From Pseudogemmobacter hezensis (GTDB lineage Bacteria; Pseudomonadota; Alphaproteobacteria; Rhodobacterales; Rhodobacteraceae): a DNA stretch of 64,000 nt. How positions within the stretch are numbered: the stretch's first letter is position 1; every line of letters begins with the position of its first letter. The translations under genes and the position numbers were made by a program. The notes beneath the pieces were generated by a model, which saw nothing but the letters and a program-made list of their open reading frames with translations, was not told the DNA's origin and ran no database searches. Of this stretch, positions 50,371-59,829 are shown one piece after another. Location of the stretch: NCBI RefSeq assembly GCF_013155295.1, contig NZ_JABJXT010000012.1, positions 62,001-126,000 on the forward strand. Reading direction: 5' to 3'.

Positions 50371-51363
50371 ATGACCACAGATTTCCGTCCGTCCCGCCGA
50401 TTTTTGCTGCAATCGGGTCTGATCCTTGGCGCATCGGCGCTGCCTTTCGCGCGTGGGGCAAAGGCCTCGACGCCGCTGAAAGTGGCGGGGGTGCATGGGT
50501 CCCCGGTTGAAAACGCCTGGAACTCGGTCCTGCACCGGGCGCTTTTGGATGCAGCGGCAGAGGGCAAGATCGAATACACCTTCTCTGAGGGGATCTCGGC
50601 CACCGATTACCCGCGTGCGATGCGCGAATATGCCGAGGCCGGCAATAAGCTGATCATCGGCGAGACCTTCCCCATCGAGCGTCAGGGCCGTGAGGTTGCC
50701 GCCGATTACCCCGAGACCGCCTTCGTCATGGGTTCTTCCGCCGGGCCAGAGGGCGACAATTTCGGCGTCTTTGGCACCTGGAATTATGACGGCGCCTATC
50801 TGGCGGGCATGCTGGCGGGCAAGATGACCAAAACCGGGGTTGTCGGCTCTGTCGGCGCGATCCCGATCCCGGAAATCAACCTGCTGATCAATGCCTTCGC
50901 CGAGGGTGTCAAGGCGACGAACCCCGAAGCAATGCATCTGGTGGCCTGGGTCGGCACCTTCTTTGATCCGCCCAAAGCCCGCGAGCTGGGCCTGGCCCAT
51001 ATCGAGGCCGGCGCGGATATCCTGTTCGGCGAACGGATCGGCACCGCCGATGCCGCCAAAGAGCGCGGCGTGAAGGCAATCGGCTCGCTGATCGATTACA
51101 CCCCTGCCTATCCGGATACGGTTTTCGCCAATGCGCTGTGGGGCTATCGCCCGATCCTTGACGCGATCATCGCCGATGTCGAGGCGGGCAATCCGACCGG
51201 CAAAGACTATACGGCGTTTGGCCTGATGAAAGAGGGCGGCAGCGATATCGCCTATGTGAAGGGCGCAGCCCCCGCAGAGGCCGAAGAGGCGATGGAGAAG
51301 ATCCGCGCCGAGATCAAAGCGGGCACCTTCACCGTGCCGCAGAATTTCGACGAGCCGAAGTAA
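50371..51363 (+). CDS. BMP-family ABC transporter substrate-binding protein (second system)
   Basis: A 330-residue BMP-family binding protein with a twin-arginine-type signal (PSRRFLLQSGLILGASALPF), unlike the Sec signal of the first system. The mature part has KVAGVHGSPVENAWN, the family GTWNYDGAYLAGMLAGKMTK and GADILFGERIGTADAAKERG. GGGGG lies six bases before the ATG at 50371; the open frame extends upstream without homology. It starts an operon with an amidase, a two-domain ATPase, two permeases and a cytosine-deaminase-like enzyme. The ligand is probably a nucleobase-related compound. Confidence 0.86.
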   Translation: MTTDFRPSRRFLLQSGLILGASALPFARGAKASTPLKVAGVHGSPVENAWNSVLHRALLDAAAEGKIEYTFSEGISATDYPRAMREYAEAGNKLIIGETFPIERQGREVAADYPETAFVMGSSAGPEGDNFGVFGTWNYDGAYLAGMLAGKMTKTGVVGSVGAIPIPEINLLINAFAEGVKATNPEAMHLVAWVGTFFDPPKARELGLAHIEAGADILFGERIGTADAAKERGVKAIGSLIDYTPAYPDTVFANALWGYRPILDAIIADVEAGNPTGKDYTAFGLMKEGGSDIAYVKGAAPAEAEEAMEKIRAEIKAGTFTVPQNFDEPK

Positions 51364-51379
51364 CAAGTAAGAAGACACA

Positions 51380-52780
51380 GTGGCAAATGATGCGACAGCC
51401 CTGGCCTCGGCGATCCGCCGGGGCCATTTGACGGCGGCGGATGCAATGGCGGCATCGCTGGCGCAGGCCGTGGATTGGGCGGATCTGGGCGCGGTTGCCT
51501 GGATGAACCCGGCCCGCGGTCGCGCCTTCGCGGCCGAGTTTGACGTGCTGCCCGGCAATGCCCCGCAGCGCTATGCGGCCTTTGGCGGCGTGCCCTTGCT
51601 GGTCAAAGACCTTGGTGCACCCTTCCTTGGCTTTCCGGTCAGCGCCGGATCTGCCCTTTTCCCACGCGAAGGGATGGGCGATCACAGCCAGCTTGCGGCG
51701 CGGTTCCGGGCAGCGGGTCTTTGCCCCTTTGGCCTGACCACCAGCCCCGAGTTCGGCCTTTCGCTGGCGTCAGAACCTGCCATCGGCCCGATTGCCCGCA
51801 ACCCGCTGGATCTGCGCCTGTCGCCTGGCGGGTCCTCGGGCGGGGCGGCGGCGGCGGTGGCGGCGGGTATCACCGCGATTGCCCATGCGACGGATGCGGG
51901 TGGCTCGATCCGGGTGCCTGCGGCGGCCTGCGGGCTTGTCGGGCTGAAGCCCGGTCGCGGCTCGGTGCCGGGTGGGCCGGGGTTTGGCAATCATCTGGCG
52001 GGCATCGCCAGCGAATTGGCGGTCTGCCGATCCGTGCGCGATGCCGAGGCGATCTTTGCCGCCTGCACCATCGGCGGCGTGCAGGGGCCCTTTGCCAGCC
52101 CGAGCCTCGAAGAGGCGCGGCCCGGCCCGCTTAGGATCGGTCTGGTAACTGACACCGGCCCCGACTGGCCCACTGATGAGACGCGCACAGAGGCGGTTGA
52201 GGCAGCGGCCCGGGTGCTGGCGCGAAACGGTCACCGCATCCATCCGCTGGAAAGCGCGGCGGTCACGGGGCTCGCCCGGCGCTCTGCCCGGATCTTTGCC
52301 GATATCGTCGCGGTCAACCTGGCGGGGCTATGCACCCACCCTGGCTTTGACCAGGTCGAGCCGATGACCCGCGCCTTTGCCACCCGTGGCCAGGCGATGT
52401 CGGGTCAGGACCTCTGGGCCAGCCTGCATGAGATGGTGCTGGTCAGCCGCGATCTGTGGCGGCTTTTCGATCAGGTCGATCTGTTGCTGACGCCGATGCT
52501 GGCCACCGCGCCACTGCCCATCGGCTCTTTCCCGACCGATCATCAGGATGTGGATCTGCATCTGCACCGCATGTCGGCTTTTGCGCCGCTGGCAGGCCTT
52601 GCCAATATCGCGGGCGCCCCGGCGATTACCCTTCCTTTTGGCGCAGATGCCCAGGGCCTGCCGCTGCCCGTGCAGATGATCGCGCCAATGGGACAGGAAA
52701 AGCTCTTGCTTTCAGTCGCCGCCCGGCTTGAGGTGGAAGAGCGCTGGACCCATCCCTTTGCTGTTGCAGGCCTGACATGA
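51380..52780 (+). CDS. Amidase-signature family hydrolase
   Basis: A 466-residue amidase. The Ser-cisSer-Lys triad is visible: Lys in PLLVKDLGAPF, cis-Ser in SPGGSSGGAAAAV, nucleophile Ser in DAGGSIRVPAA. The start codon is GTG at 51380. It is inserted between the binding protein and the ATPase of the second BMP operon and overlaps the ATPase gene by four bases. It may hydrolyse an amide or ureide intermediate from an imported nitrogen compound, working with the deaminase at the end of the operon. The exact substrate is unknown. Confidence 0.85.
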   Translation: MANDATALASAIRRGHLTAADAMAASLAQAVDWADLGAVAWMNPARGRAFAAEFDVLPGNAPQRYAAFGGVPLLVKDLGAPFLGFPVSAGSALFPREGMGDHSQLAARFRAAGLCPFGLTTSPEFGLSLASEPAIGPIARNPLDLRLSPGGSSGGAAAAVAAGITAIAHATDAGGSIRVPAAACGLVGLKPGRGSVPGGPGFGNHLAGIASELAVCRSVRDAEAIFAACTIGGVQGPFASPSLEEARPGPLRIGLVTDTGPDWPTDETRTEAVEAAARVLARNGHRIHPLESAAVTGLARRSARIFADIVAVNLAGLCTHPGFDQVEPMTRAFATRGQAMSGQDLWASLHEMVLVSRDLWRLFDQVDLLLTPMLATAPLPIGSFPTDHQDVDLHLHRMSAFAPLAGLANIAGAPAITLPFGADAQGLPLPVQMIAPMGQEKLLLSVAARLEVEERWTHPFAVAGLT

Positions 52781-54306
52781 GCGAAACCGTCCTCGACATC
52801 TCGGCCGTCAGCAAGCGCTTTGGCCCGGTGATCGCCAATGAAAATGTCTCGCTTTCGCTGCAGCGCGGCGAGGTGATCGCGCTTTTGGGCGAGAATGGCG
52901 CGGGCAAGACCACGCTGATGTCGATCCTGTTTGGCCATTACACCGCCGACAGCGGCCATGTGACGGTGATGGGCCGCCTGCTGCCGCCTGGTCGCCCTCG
53001 GGCGGCGATCCGGGCCGGGATCGGCATGGTGCATCAGCATTTCTCGCTGGCCCCCAATCTTAGCGTGCTGGAAAACGTGATGACCGGCACCGAAAGCCTC
53101 TGGCGGCCCTGGTCTGACAAGGCGCGGGGGCGGGCAAAGCTGCTGGCGCTGTCAGTGAAATTCGGGCTGAAGGTCGATCCCGACGCGCGACTGGGCGATC
53201 TGTCGGTCGGCGAGCGGCAGCGGGTTGAGATCCTCAAGGCGCTTTACAATGACGCGAAGATCCTGGTGCTGGATGAGCCGACGGCGGTTCTGACCAATAT
53301 CGAAGCCGAACAGATGTTCGCCACGCTGAAAGACATGGCGCGGCAGGGCCTGTCGATCATCTTCATCTCGCATAAGCTGGATGAGGTGATCTCGACCGCA
53401 GACCGGGTGATCGTGTTGCGCGGCGGGCGTGTGGTGGCAGAGCGGCGGGCGATGGAAACGACCAAGGCAGAGCTTGCAGGCCTGATGGTCGGCCGCGAGG
53501 TGACCCGCCCGCAGCGTGAGGCTGCAACGCCTGGCGCGGTGGTGCTGCAGGCGCGATCCGTCACCCTGCGCGAAGGCGGGGTCGAGCGGCTGAAGGCGGT
53601 CGATTTTCACCTGCGCGCGGGCGAGGTGCTGGGGATCATCGGCGTCTCTGGCAATGGTCAGGCGGCACTGGCGCGGGTTTTGGGCGGGCAGGCCGAGCCA
53701 TCGGATGGGCAGATTACCCTCTTTGGCCAGGACTTTACCGGAAAAGACGTGCGCGGGGTGGTGGCGGCAGGCATCGGCCGCATCCCCGAGGATCGCAATC
53801 ATGACGGCGTCATCAGCGAGATGACAATCTGGGAAAACGCGATCCTGGAACGTCTGCCTGATTACACCAGGCGCGGCCTTGTCGACCGCAAGGCGGGGAT
53901 GGATTTCGCCGCCCGCATCATCGAAAAATTTGACGTGCGCGGTGGCACCCCCAGCAGCCGCATTGGCCGCCTCTCGGGCGGCAATGTGCAAAAGCTGATC
54001 CTTGGCCGCAACCTGATCGCGCATCCGAAAATCCTGATCGCCGCCCAGCCCGCCCGGGGCCTTGATGAGGGCGCGGTCGCAGCGGTGCATGAACGTATTC
54101 TTGAGGCAAGGCGGGCGGGAACGGCGGTGCTGCTGATCTCGGAAGACCTTGATGAGGTCATGGCGCTGGCCGACCGGATCCAGGCGATTGTCGGCGGGCG
54201 GCTTTCGCCCCCGGTGCGCCCGGAGGCGGCAGATGCGCGACAGTTGGGGCTGATGATGGCCGGGGAATGGGCGATGGAGTCACAAGAGGCAGATCATGCG
54301 GTTTGA
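52777..54306 (+). CDS. Two-domain ABC transporter ATPase, nucleoside-importer type (second system)
   Basis: A 509-residue fused ATPase. Domain 1: LLGENGAGKTTLMSILFG, MVHQHFSLAPNLSVLENV (diagnostic of nucleoside importers), LSVGERQRVEILKAL, ILVLDEPTAVLT. Domain 2: GVSGNGQAALARVLGG, RIPEDRNHDGVISEM, LSGGNVQKLILGRNL, with ILIAAQPARGLD as the degenerate Walker B. Its start overlaps the amidase stop (ATGA) and its stop overlaps the first permease. Confidence 0.9.
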   Translation: MSETVLDISAVSKRFGPVIANENVSLSLQRGEVIALLGENGAGKTTLMSILFGHYTADSGHVTVMGRLLPPGRPRAAIRAGIGMVHQHFSLAPNLSVLENVMTGTESLWRPWSDKARGRAKLLALSVKFGLKVDPDARLGDLSVGERQRVEILKALYNDAKILVLDEPTAVLTNIEAEQMFATLKDMARQGLSIIFISHKLDEVISTADRVIVLRGGRVVAERRAMETTKAELAGLMVGREVTRPQREAATPGAVVLQARSVTLREGGVERLKAVDFHLRAGEVLGIIGVSGNGQAALARVLGGQAEPSDGQITLFGQDFTGKDVRGVVAAGIGRIPEDRNHDGVISEMTIWENAILERLPDYTRRGLVDRKAGMDFAARIIEKFDVRGGTPSSRIGRLSGGNVQKLILGRNLIAHPKILIAAQPARGLDEGAVAAVHERILEARRAGTAVLLISEDLDEVMALADRIQAIVGGRLSPPVRPEAADARQLGLMMAGEWAMESQEADHAV

Positions 54307-55345
54307 ACGGCGCGAGCAGGTCTCGCCGATCCTGGCACTGGTCACGCCGCTGATTGCTGTGGCGGTGGCGCTTTTGCTGGCGGGGGTGCTGATTGCCCTG
54401 GCCGGTGCGCCGGTGTTTGAGGCCTATGGCAGGATCCTGACCGGGGCGTTTGGCTCCAGGCTGGCCGCGACCGAAACCCTGGCCCGCGCTGCGCCTTTGA
54501 TCCTGACCGGGCTGGCGGCGGCGGTCGCCTTTCGGGCGCGGCTGTGGAATATCGGGGCCGAGGGGCAGCTTTACCTCGGCGCGATTGCGGCGGCGGCGGC
54601 CAGTGCGCTGCTGTTTGGCAATCTGCCGGGGCTGATCCAGATCCCGCTTTTGTTCGTGATCGGCGCGGTGGCGGGCATGATCCTGTTGTTGATCCCGCTT
54701 TGGCTGCGGCTGAAATTTCAGGTCGATGAGGTGGTGACGACGCTGCTGCTGAACTTTGTCGCGCTGCTGTTTGTCTCAATGCTGATCGACACGGTGCTGA
54801 AGGATCCGATGGCCTTTGGCTGGCCGCAATCGCTGCCCGTCTCGCCCGAGGCAGAGTTGCCGAAGATCATCCCGCGTTCGCGGCTGCATATCGGCCTGGG
54901 CGTCGCGGTGGTGCTGGCCTTCGTGGTCTATTTCATCCAGACCCGCACGGCCTTTGGCCTGCAATCCAGGGCTGCCGGCCTGAACCCCTCTGGCGCGGCA
55001 TTTGCCGGCGTGCCTTTGGGGCGCACGCTGGTGCTGGTGGCGATGATGTCAGGCGGCCTTGCCGGGCTTGCGGGCGCGGTTGAGGTGATGGGCGTCACCT
55101 CTTACGTCACCACCGAACTTTCGCCCGGTTATGGCTATTCGGGCATCGTGGTTGCGATGCTGGCAGGCCTCAGCCCGCTGGGCGTGGTGCTGGCCGCCTT
55201 GTTCACCGCCACCATGTTCGTCGGCGCCGACGCCATGAGCCGCAGCATGGGCGTGCCCTCTTACATCGCCGATGTCACGGTGGCGCTGTCGCTGCTGTCG
55301 ATGCTGGTGGCGATCTTCTTCACCCAATACAGGATCCGCAAATGA
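54296..55345 (+). CDS. Nucleoside-type ABC transporter permease 1 (second system)
   Basis: A 349-residue permease with the pattern FRARLWNIGAEGQLYLGAIAA and LQSRAAGLNPSGAAFAGVPL, homologous to the permease at 46089-47150. About ten hydrophobic helices. It overlaps the ATPase gene by eleven bases and the next permease by four. Confidence 0.9.
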   Translation: MRFERREQVSPILALVTPLIAVAVALLLAGVLIALAGAPVFEAYGRILTGAFGSRLAATETLARAAPLILTGLAAAVAFRARLWNIGAEGQLYLGAIAAAAASALLFGNLPGLIQIPLLFVIGAVAGMILLLIPLWLRLKFQVDEVVTTLLLNFVALLFVSMLIDTVLKDPMAFGWPQSLPVSPEAELPKIIPRSRLHIGLGVAVVLAFVVYFIQTRTAFGLQSRAAGLNPSGAAFAGVPLGRTLVLVAMMSGGLAGLAGAVEVMGVTSYVTTELSPGYGYSGIVVAMLAGLSPLGVVLAALFTATMFVGADAMSRSMGVPSYIADVTVALSLLSMLVAIFFTQYRIRK

Positions 55346-56283
55346 GCGATATCATTGATATTCTCACCTCGGCGGGGCTTTGGGCGGCGGTCTTGCGGAT
55401 CGCCACGCCGCTGATCCTGGGCACGCTGGGCGCGCTTTTGTGCGAAAGGGCGGGGGTGCTGAACCTCGGGATCGAGGGGGTCATGACTTTCGGCGCGATG
55501 ATCGGCTGGTTTGCGGTCTGGAATGGCGCGGATCTTTGGACGGGGCTGCTGATCGCGGCGCTTTCCGGCATGCTATTCGGCCTGTTGCATTCCGGTCTAA
55601 CAGTCACGCTGGGGCTGTCGCAGCATGTCTCGGGGCTGGGGGTGACACTTTTTGCATCCTCGTTCAGCTATTACCTCTTCCGCCTGCTGGTCCCGGTTGA
55701 GGGCACGCCGCCCAAGATCATCCCCTTCCAGCCGATCCGTATCCCGGGCCTTGCCGATCTGCCGTTCCTTGGCGAGGTTTTCACCCAGACCGCGCCGACC
55801 TGGGTGGCGATTGGCCTTGCGCTGCTGCTGGCCTTCGTGCTGTTTCGCACCCCTTTGGGCCTTGCGATCCGCATGACGGGCGAGAACCCCCATGCCGCCG
55901 AGGCCCAGGGCATCAACCCGATGCTGGTGCGCTATGGCGCGGTGATCTTCGGCTCGGCGCTGATGGCGATGGGAGGGGCCTTCCTGACGCTTTCCGCCTT
56001 TGACAGCTTTATCCCGACCATGGTGCAGGGGCGCGGCTGGATCTGTATCGCGCTGGTGGTATTTGCGTCCTGGCGGCCCGGGCGGGCGCTGGCGGGGGCG
56101 CTTTTGTTCGCCTTTTTCGACGCCTTCCAGCTGCGGCTGCAAAATGTGATCGGCGGGGTGGTGCCCTATCAGATTTTCCTGATGGCCCCCTTCCTTTTGT
56201 CCATCCTGGCGCTGGTGGTGATGGCGCGGCGCACCCGCGTGCCCCAGGCATTGATGCAACCCTATCGGCGCGGCGAGCGCTGA
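55342..56283 (+). CDS. Nucleoside-type ABC transporter permease 2 (second system)
   Basis: A 313-residue permease opening LILGTLGALLCERAGVLNLGIEGVMTFGAM, homologous to the protein at 47160-48086, with IRMTGENPHAAEAQGINPM in the cytoplasmic loop. It completes the importer and is followed twelve bases later by the deaminase gene, behind GAGGAGAGAG. Confidence 0.9.
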   Translation: MSDIIDILTSAGLWAAVLRIATPLILGTLGALLCERAGVLNLGIEGVMTFGAMIGWFAVWNGADLWTGLLIAALSGMLFGLLHSGLTVTLGLSQHVSGLGVTLFASSFSYYLFRLLVPVEGTPPKIIPFQPIRIPGLADLPFLGEVFTQTAPTWVAIGLALLLAFVLFRTPLGLAIRMTGENPHAAEAQGINPMLVRYGAVIFGSALMAMGGAFLTLSAFDSFIPTMVQGRGWICIALVVFASWRPGRALAGALLFAFFDAFQLRLQNVIGGVVPYQIFLMAPFLLSILALVVMARRTRVPQALMQPYRRGER

Positions 56284-56295
56284 GGAGAGAGAGAT

Positions 56296-57582
56296 ATGTT
56301 CGACACCATCATTCGCGGCGTGAACCTGCCTGATGGCCGCCAGGGCTTTGACATCGGCATCCGCGCCGGGAAAATCGCCGCGATTGAAAAGCGGCTGACG
56401 GCTGAGGCCGGTCAGGTGATCGAGGCCGCAGGCCGCCTGCTGTCCCCCGCCTTTTGCGACCCGCATTTCCATATGGATGCGACGCTTTCGCTGGGGCTGC
56501 CGCGCATGAATGCCTCTGGCACGCTTCTGGAAGGGATCGCCCTTTGGGGCGAGCTGCGCCCGACGCTGACGCGTGAGGCGCTGGTCGAACGCGCGTTGCG
56601 CTATTGCGATCTGGCGGTTTCCCAGGGGCTTTTGCACATCCGCACCCATGTCGATACCTCAGACCCGAGGCTGGTGACCGCCCAGGCCATGCTTGAGGTG
56701 CAGGAGCTGGTGAAGGATTACATCGACCTGCAGCTGGTCGCCTTCCCGCAGGATGGTTATTACCGGGCGCCAGAGGGCGCGAAATCGCTGGAGCGGGCGC
56801 TGGATATGGGCGTCGGCATCGTTGGCGGCATCCCGCATTTTGAACGCACGATGGAAGAGGGGCGGCTCTCACTGGAAGCGCTGTTCCGCATCGCCGCCGA
56901 GCGCGGGTTGCCGGTTGACGTGCATTGCGATGAGACCGATGACCCGCTCTCGCGTCATGTCGAGACCATGGCGGCCGAGACCATCCGCTTTGGTCTGCAG
57001 GGCCGGGTAAATGGCTCGCATCTGACCTCGATGCATTCGATGGACAATTACTATGTCTCGAAACTGATCCCGCTGATTGCCGAGGCGGGGATGAACGCGA
57101 CGCCCAATCCGCTGATCAATATCATGCTGCAGGGCCGTCATGACAGCTATCCGAAACGGCGCGGCATGACGCGGGTGCGCGAGCTGATGGCGGCAGGCGT
57201 CAATGTCTCGCTGGGCCAGGATTGCTGCATGGACCCCTGGTATTCGATGGGCTCGGGCGACATGCTTGAGGTCGCGCATATGGCGGTCCATGTCGGGCAG
57301 ATGGGTGGCATTGCCGAAAAACATCAGCTGTTTGAGGCGGTTACCGTCAATTCGGCAAAGACCATGGGGCTTGAGGGCTATGGGCTGGACATCGGCTGCA
57401 AGGCGAACCTTGTCATCTTGCAGGCCGCCGATGTGACCGAGGCGATCCGGCTGAAGCCGACCCGGCTTTACGTCCTGCGCCAGGGCCGCGTGGTCAGCCA
57501 GACCGCGCCGCGGCTGCCGCAGCTGTCGCTTGCAGGGCGGCCCGGCCAGATCGACCCCGGCCTTGATTACCTGCCCGCTTGA
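56296..57582 (+). CDS. codA: Cytosine-deaminase-like amidohydrolase
   Basis: A 428-residue TIM-barrel metal hydrolase of the CodA group. Metal and catalytic residues align with those known in E. coli CodA: H57 and H59 (DPHFHMD), Q152 (FPQDG), H210 and E213 (VHCDET), H242 (GSHLTS) and D309 (GQDCCMDPWY). The residue after D309 is Cys where E. coli has Asp314, a position known to influence substrate choice, so the substrate may be a related ring (isocytosine, creatinine-like or triazine) rather than cytosine. It closes the second BMP importer operon, which suggests it acts on the imported compound. Its stop is inside a 16-base tandem repeat. Confidence 0.8.
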   Translation: MFDTIIRGVNLPDGRQGFDIGIRAGKIAAIEKRLTAEAGQVIEAAGRLLSPAFCDPHFHMDATLSLGLPRMNASGTLLEGIALWGELRPTLTREALVERALRYCDLAVSQGLLHIRTHVDTSDPRLVTAQAMLEVQELVKDYIDLQLVAFPQDGYYRAPEGAKSLERALDMGVGIVGGIPHFERTMEEGRLSLEALFRIAAERGLPVDVHCDETDDPLSRHVETMAAETIRFGLQGRVNGSHLTSMHSMDNYYVSKLIPLIAEAGMNATPNPLINIMLQGRHDSYPKRRGMTRVRELMAAGVNVSLGQDCCMDPWYSMGSGDMLEVAHMAVHVGQMGGIAEKHQLFEAVTVNSAKTMGLEGYGLDIGCKANLVILQAADVTEAIRLKPTRLYVLRQGRVVSQTAPRLPQLSLAGRPGQIDPGLDYLPA

Positions 57583-57625
57583 TTACCTGCCCGCTTGATT
57601 ACCTGCCCACTTGATTACCTGCCCG
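57562..57625. repeat. Four 16-base tandem repeats spanning two convergent stop codons
   Basis: Four consecutive copies of CTTGATTACCTGCCCG (third copy ends in A) occupy 57562-57625. The TGA of the deaminase gene (57580-57582) lies at the copy 1/2 junction, and the TAA of the convergent LysR gene (57615-57617 on the minus strand) lies in copy 4. Units are not a multiple of three. Confidence 0.95.
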
Positions 57626-58589
57626 CCAGCAAGGCCTGAACATCAGCCGGGGCATCGCCCGCAACCCCGCCCGCCAGAAGCCTTTCGCGCAATTGCTGCG
57701 CCAGAGGCGACAGCGGGCGGCGTTTGAGATCCAGCAGGTAATAGCGCGACACCCGGATGTCATGCGCGGTCGGCAGGGTGACAAACCCCGCGCTCAGCGG
57801 CTTGCGGATCAGAAGCTTTGCCACCTCATCCGACAGGGGCGCAATCGCGTCGGACTGGGCCAGATAGGCCAGCGTCAACAGCGTCGAGGGGCTGTTCACG
57901 ACGTTTCCCGGCTCTGACAGGCCAAGGGCGGCAAAGGCGGCCATGGTCGCCTCGCGGATCGGGGCGCCGCGCTGCTGCATGATCCATTCATGGCTTTGCA
58001 GCTCGGCCAGGGTGACGACGGGGGCACGCGCCAGCGGATGCTTTTCACGCACCATCAGCGCCACTTTCTCATCCTGCAGCGGCAGGATGTTGAAATCGGT
58101 GCTGTCAAATTCCGGCAGAATCCGCGCCAGCACGAAATCCATCTCGCCCGCCAGCAGATGATGCAACAGATCGCGTGAGGGCAGCACATCGACGGTGATC
58201 TCGGCCCTGGGGGCCTCTTCCTTGACCTGGCGCACGGCGGTGACCAGATAGCGCACCGCAGGCCCGGTCACAGCGCCGATCCGCACCGTGCCGCCATGCC
58301 CGTCCTGCATCTCGCGCAGCTCTGCCGCCATTGACCCCATCTCGCGCAGGATCACCCGCGCCCGGCGCAAAATGGCGGTGCCGATCTCGGTCGGCTCCAT
58401 CCCTTTGGGCTGGCGAAAAAACAGCGGGCTGCCGATCTGGCGCTCGGTCTCGGCCAGCATGCGCGAGGCGGCGGGCTGCGTCATTCCCGCCGCCTCGGCT
58501 GCCAGCTGCAACTGGCCGCTTTCGGCAATCTCATGGATCAGCCGCAGCTGACCGGGTTTCAGCATCAGGCGGGCAGGGGGCTTTGACAT
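57615..58589 (-). CDS. gbpR: LysR-family regulator, GbpR-like, divergent from the chvE operon
   Basis: A 324-residue LysR protein. The DNA-binding region is GQLRLIHEIAESGQLQLAAEAA followed by MTQPAASRMLAETERQIGSPLF, and the effector domain opens GGTVRIGAVTGPAVRYLVTAV. The position, divergent from a ChvE-type sugar-binding gene and its gguAB partners, is that of GbpR (galactose-binding protein regulator) in Agrobacterium. It should activate the sugar operon in response to arabinose, galactose or a metabolite. The last codons lie within the 16-base repeat array. Confidence 0.82.
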   Translation of the reverse strand: MSKPPARLMLKPGQLRLIHEIAESGQLQLAAEAAGMTQPAASRMLAETERQIGSPLFFRQPKGMEPTEIGTAILRRARVILREMGSMAAELREMQDGHGGTVRIGAVTGPAVRYLVTAVRQVKEEAPRAEITVDVLPSRDLLHHLLAGEMDFVLARILPEFDSTDFNILPLQDEKVALMVREKHPLARAPVVTLAELQSHEWIMQQRGAPIREATMAAFAALGLSEPGNVVNSPSTLLTLAYLAQSDAIAPLSDEVAKLLIRKPLSAGFVTLPTAHDIRVSRYYLLDLKRRPLSPLAQQLRERLLAGGVAGDAPADVQALLAGR

Positions 58590-58755
58590 ATCAAAACTGC
58601 TATGTTGAATGCGGCAGATGTAATTTTACCGATATGCAGATGAAAAGCTAGACTAAACCCCGAGCCGTGGAGGACGGCGAAACAGGGAATCGACCCCGGC
58701 CAGTTTGCGATTGGCAAACAGCAGGTGGCGCGGTGACCCAAAGGGGAGAGAGACC
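58590..58755. promoter_or_regulatory. Divergent promoter region gbpR/chvE with LysR-type dyad
   Basis: No gene. TCAA-N10-TTGA (58591-58608) is a dyad near the regulator start, and GCAGATGTAATTTTACCGATATGC forms a further AT-rich element around 58613-58637. These are candidate GbpR sites. GGGGAGAG precedes the chvE start. Confidence 0.4.
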
Positions 58756-59811
58756 ATGAAATTCAAGGCCGCAACGGTCGCGCTGGCGATCAGTGCTTCT
58801 TTTCTTGCGTTTGGCGCCATGGCAGAGACCATCGGCATCGCCATGCCCACCAAATCGTCCGCCCGCTGGATCGGCGACGGCAATTCGATGGTCGAGCAGT
58901 TCAAAGCCGCAGGCTATGACACCGATCTGCAATATGCCGAGGATGATATCCCGAACCAGCTGGCCCAGATCGAGAATATGGTCGCCAAGGGCGTCGATGT
59001 TCTGGTGATCGCCTCGATTGACGGCACCACGCTGTCGAATGTGCTGGAAAACGCCAATGCCGCCGGGATCAAGGTCATCGCCTATGACCGCCTGATCCGC
59101 GACACCGATGCGGTCAGCTATTACGCGACCTTTGACAATTTCAAGGTCGGCGTGCAGCAGGCAACCAGCCTGGTGAAAGGCCTGGAAGAGCGTTTCCCCG
59201 ATCAGAAGCCCTGGAATGTAGAGCTGTTTGGTGGCTCGCCCGACGACAATAACGCTTTCTTCTTCTATGATGGCGCGATGTCGGTGCTGCAGCCGCTGAT
59301 CGACGATGGTTCCATCGTGATCGGCTCGGGTCAGACCGGGATGGACAAGGTCGGCACCCTGCGTTGGGATGGTGCGGTTGCCCAGGCGCGGATGGATAAC
59401 ATCCTCTCGGCCAATTACAACGACAGGCATGTGAATGGCGTGCTGTCGCCCTATGACGGGCTGTCGATCGGGATCCTGTCGTCGCTGAAAGGCGTGGGTT
59501 ACGGCTCGGGCGATCTGAAGATGCCGATCGTCTCTGGCCAGGATGCAGAGCTGCCCTCGGTCAAGTCGATCCTTGCAGGCGAGCAATATTCGACCGTCTT
59601 CAAAGACACCCGCGAGCTGGCCCGTGTGACTGTGGGCATGGTGGACGCGCTGCTGAAAGGCGGCGAGCCGGAAATCAACGACACCACCACCTATAACAAC
59701 GGTGTGAAAGTGGTGCCGTCCTACCTGCTGGAACCCGTCGCGGTTGATGCCTCGAACTGGGAAGAGGTGCTGGTGGGTTCGGGTTACTACAAGAAAGAAG
59801 ACGTTCAGTAA
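58756..59811 (+). CDS. chvE: ChvE-type multiple sugar-binding periplasmic protein
   Basis: A 351-residue type I sugar-binding protein with a Sec signal ([18 protein letters not shown]). The mature protein opens [20 protein letters not shown], very close to the ChvE/MmsB group, followed by [20 protein letters not shown] and [21 protein letters not shown]. It binds aldoses such as arabinose, xylose and galactose for import by GguAB. The ATG at 58756 starts the signal peptide; an upstream frame from 58705 is rejected. A large hairpin follows at 59830-59876. Confidence 0.9.
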   Translation: MKFKAATVALAISASFLAFGAMAETIGIAMPTKSSARWIGDGNSMVEQFKAAGYDTDLQYAEDDIPNQLAQIENMVAKGVDVLVIASIDGTTLSNVLENANAAGIKVIAYDRLIRDTDAVSYYATFDNFKVGVQQATSLVKGLEERFPDQKPWNVELFGGSPDDNNAFFFYDGAMSVLQPLIDDGSIVIGSGQTGMDKVGTLRWDGAVAQARMDNILSANYNDRHVNGVLSPYDGLSIGILSSLKGVGYGSGDLKMPIVSGQDAELPSVKSILAGEQYSTVFKDTRELARVTVGMVDALLKGGEPEINDTTTYNNGVKVVPSYLLEPVAVDASNWEEVLVGSGYYKKEDVQ

Positions 59812-59829
59812 CCCCTGAAGCCGCAGCCA

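Noticed and set aside
57562-57625. Tandem array considered as a CRISPR
   Set aside because: Units are 16 bases and contiguous, with no spacers, and there are no cas genes.
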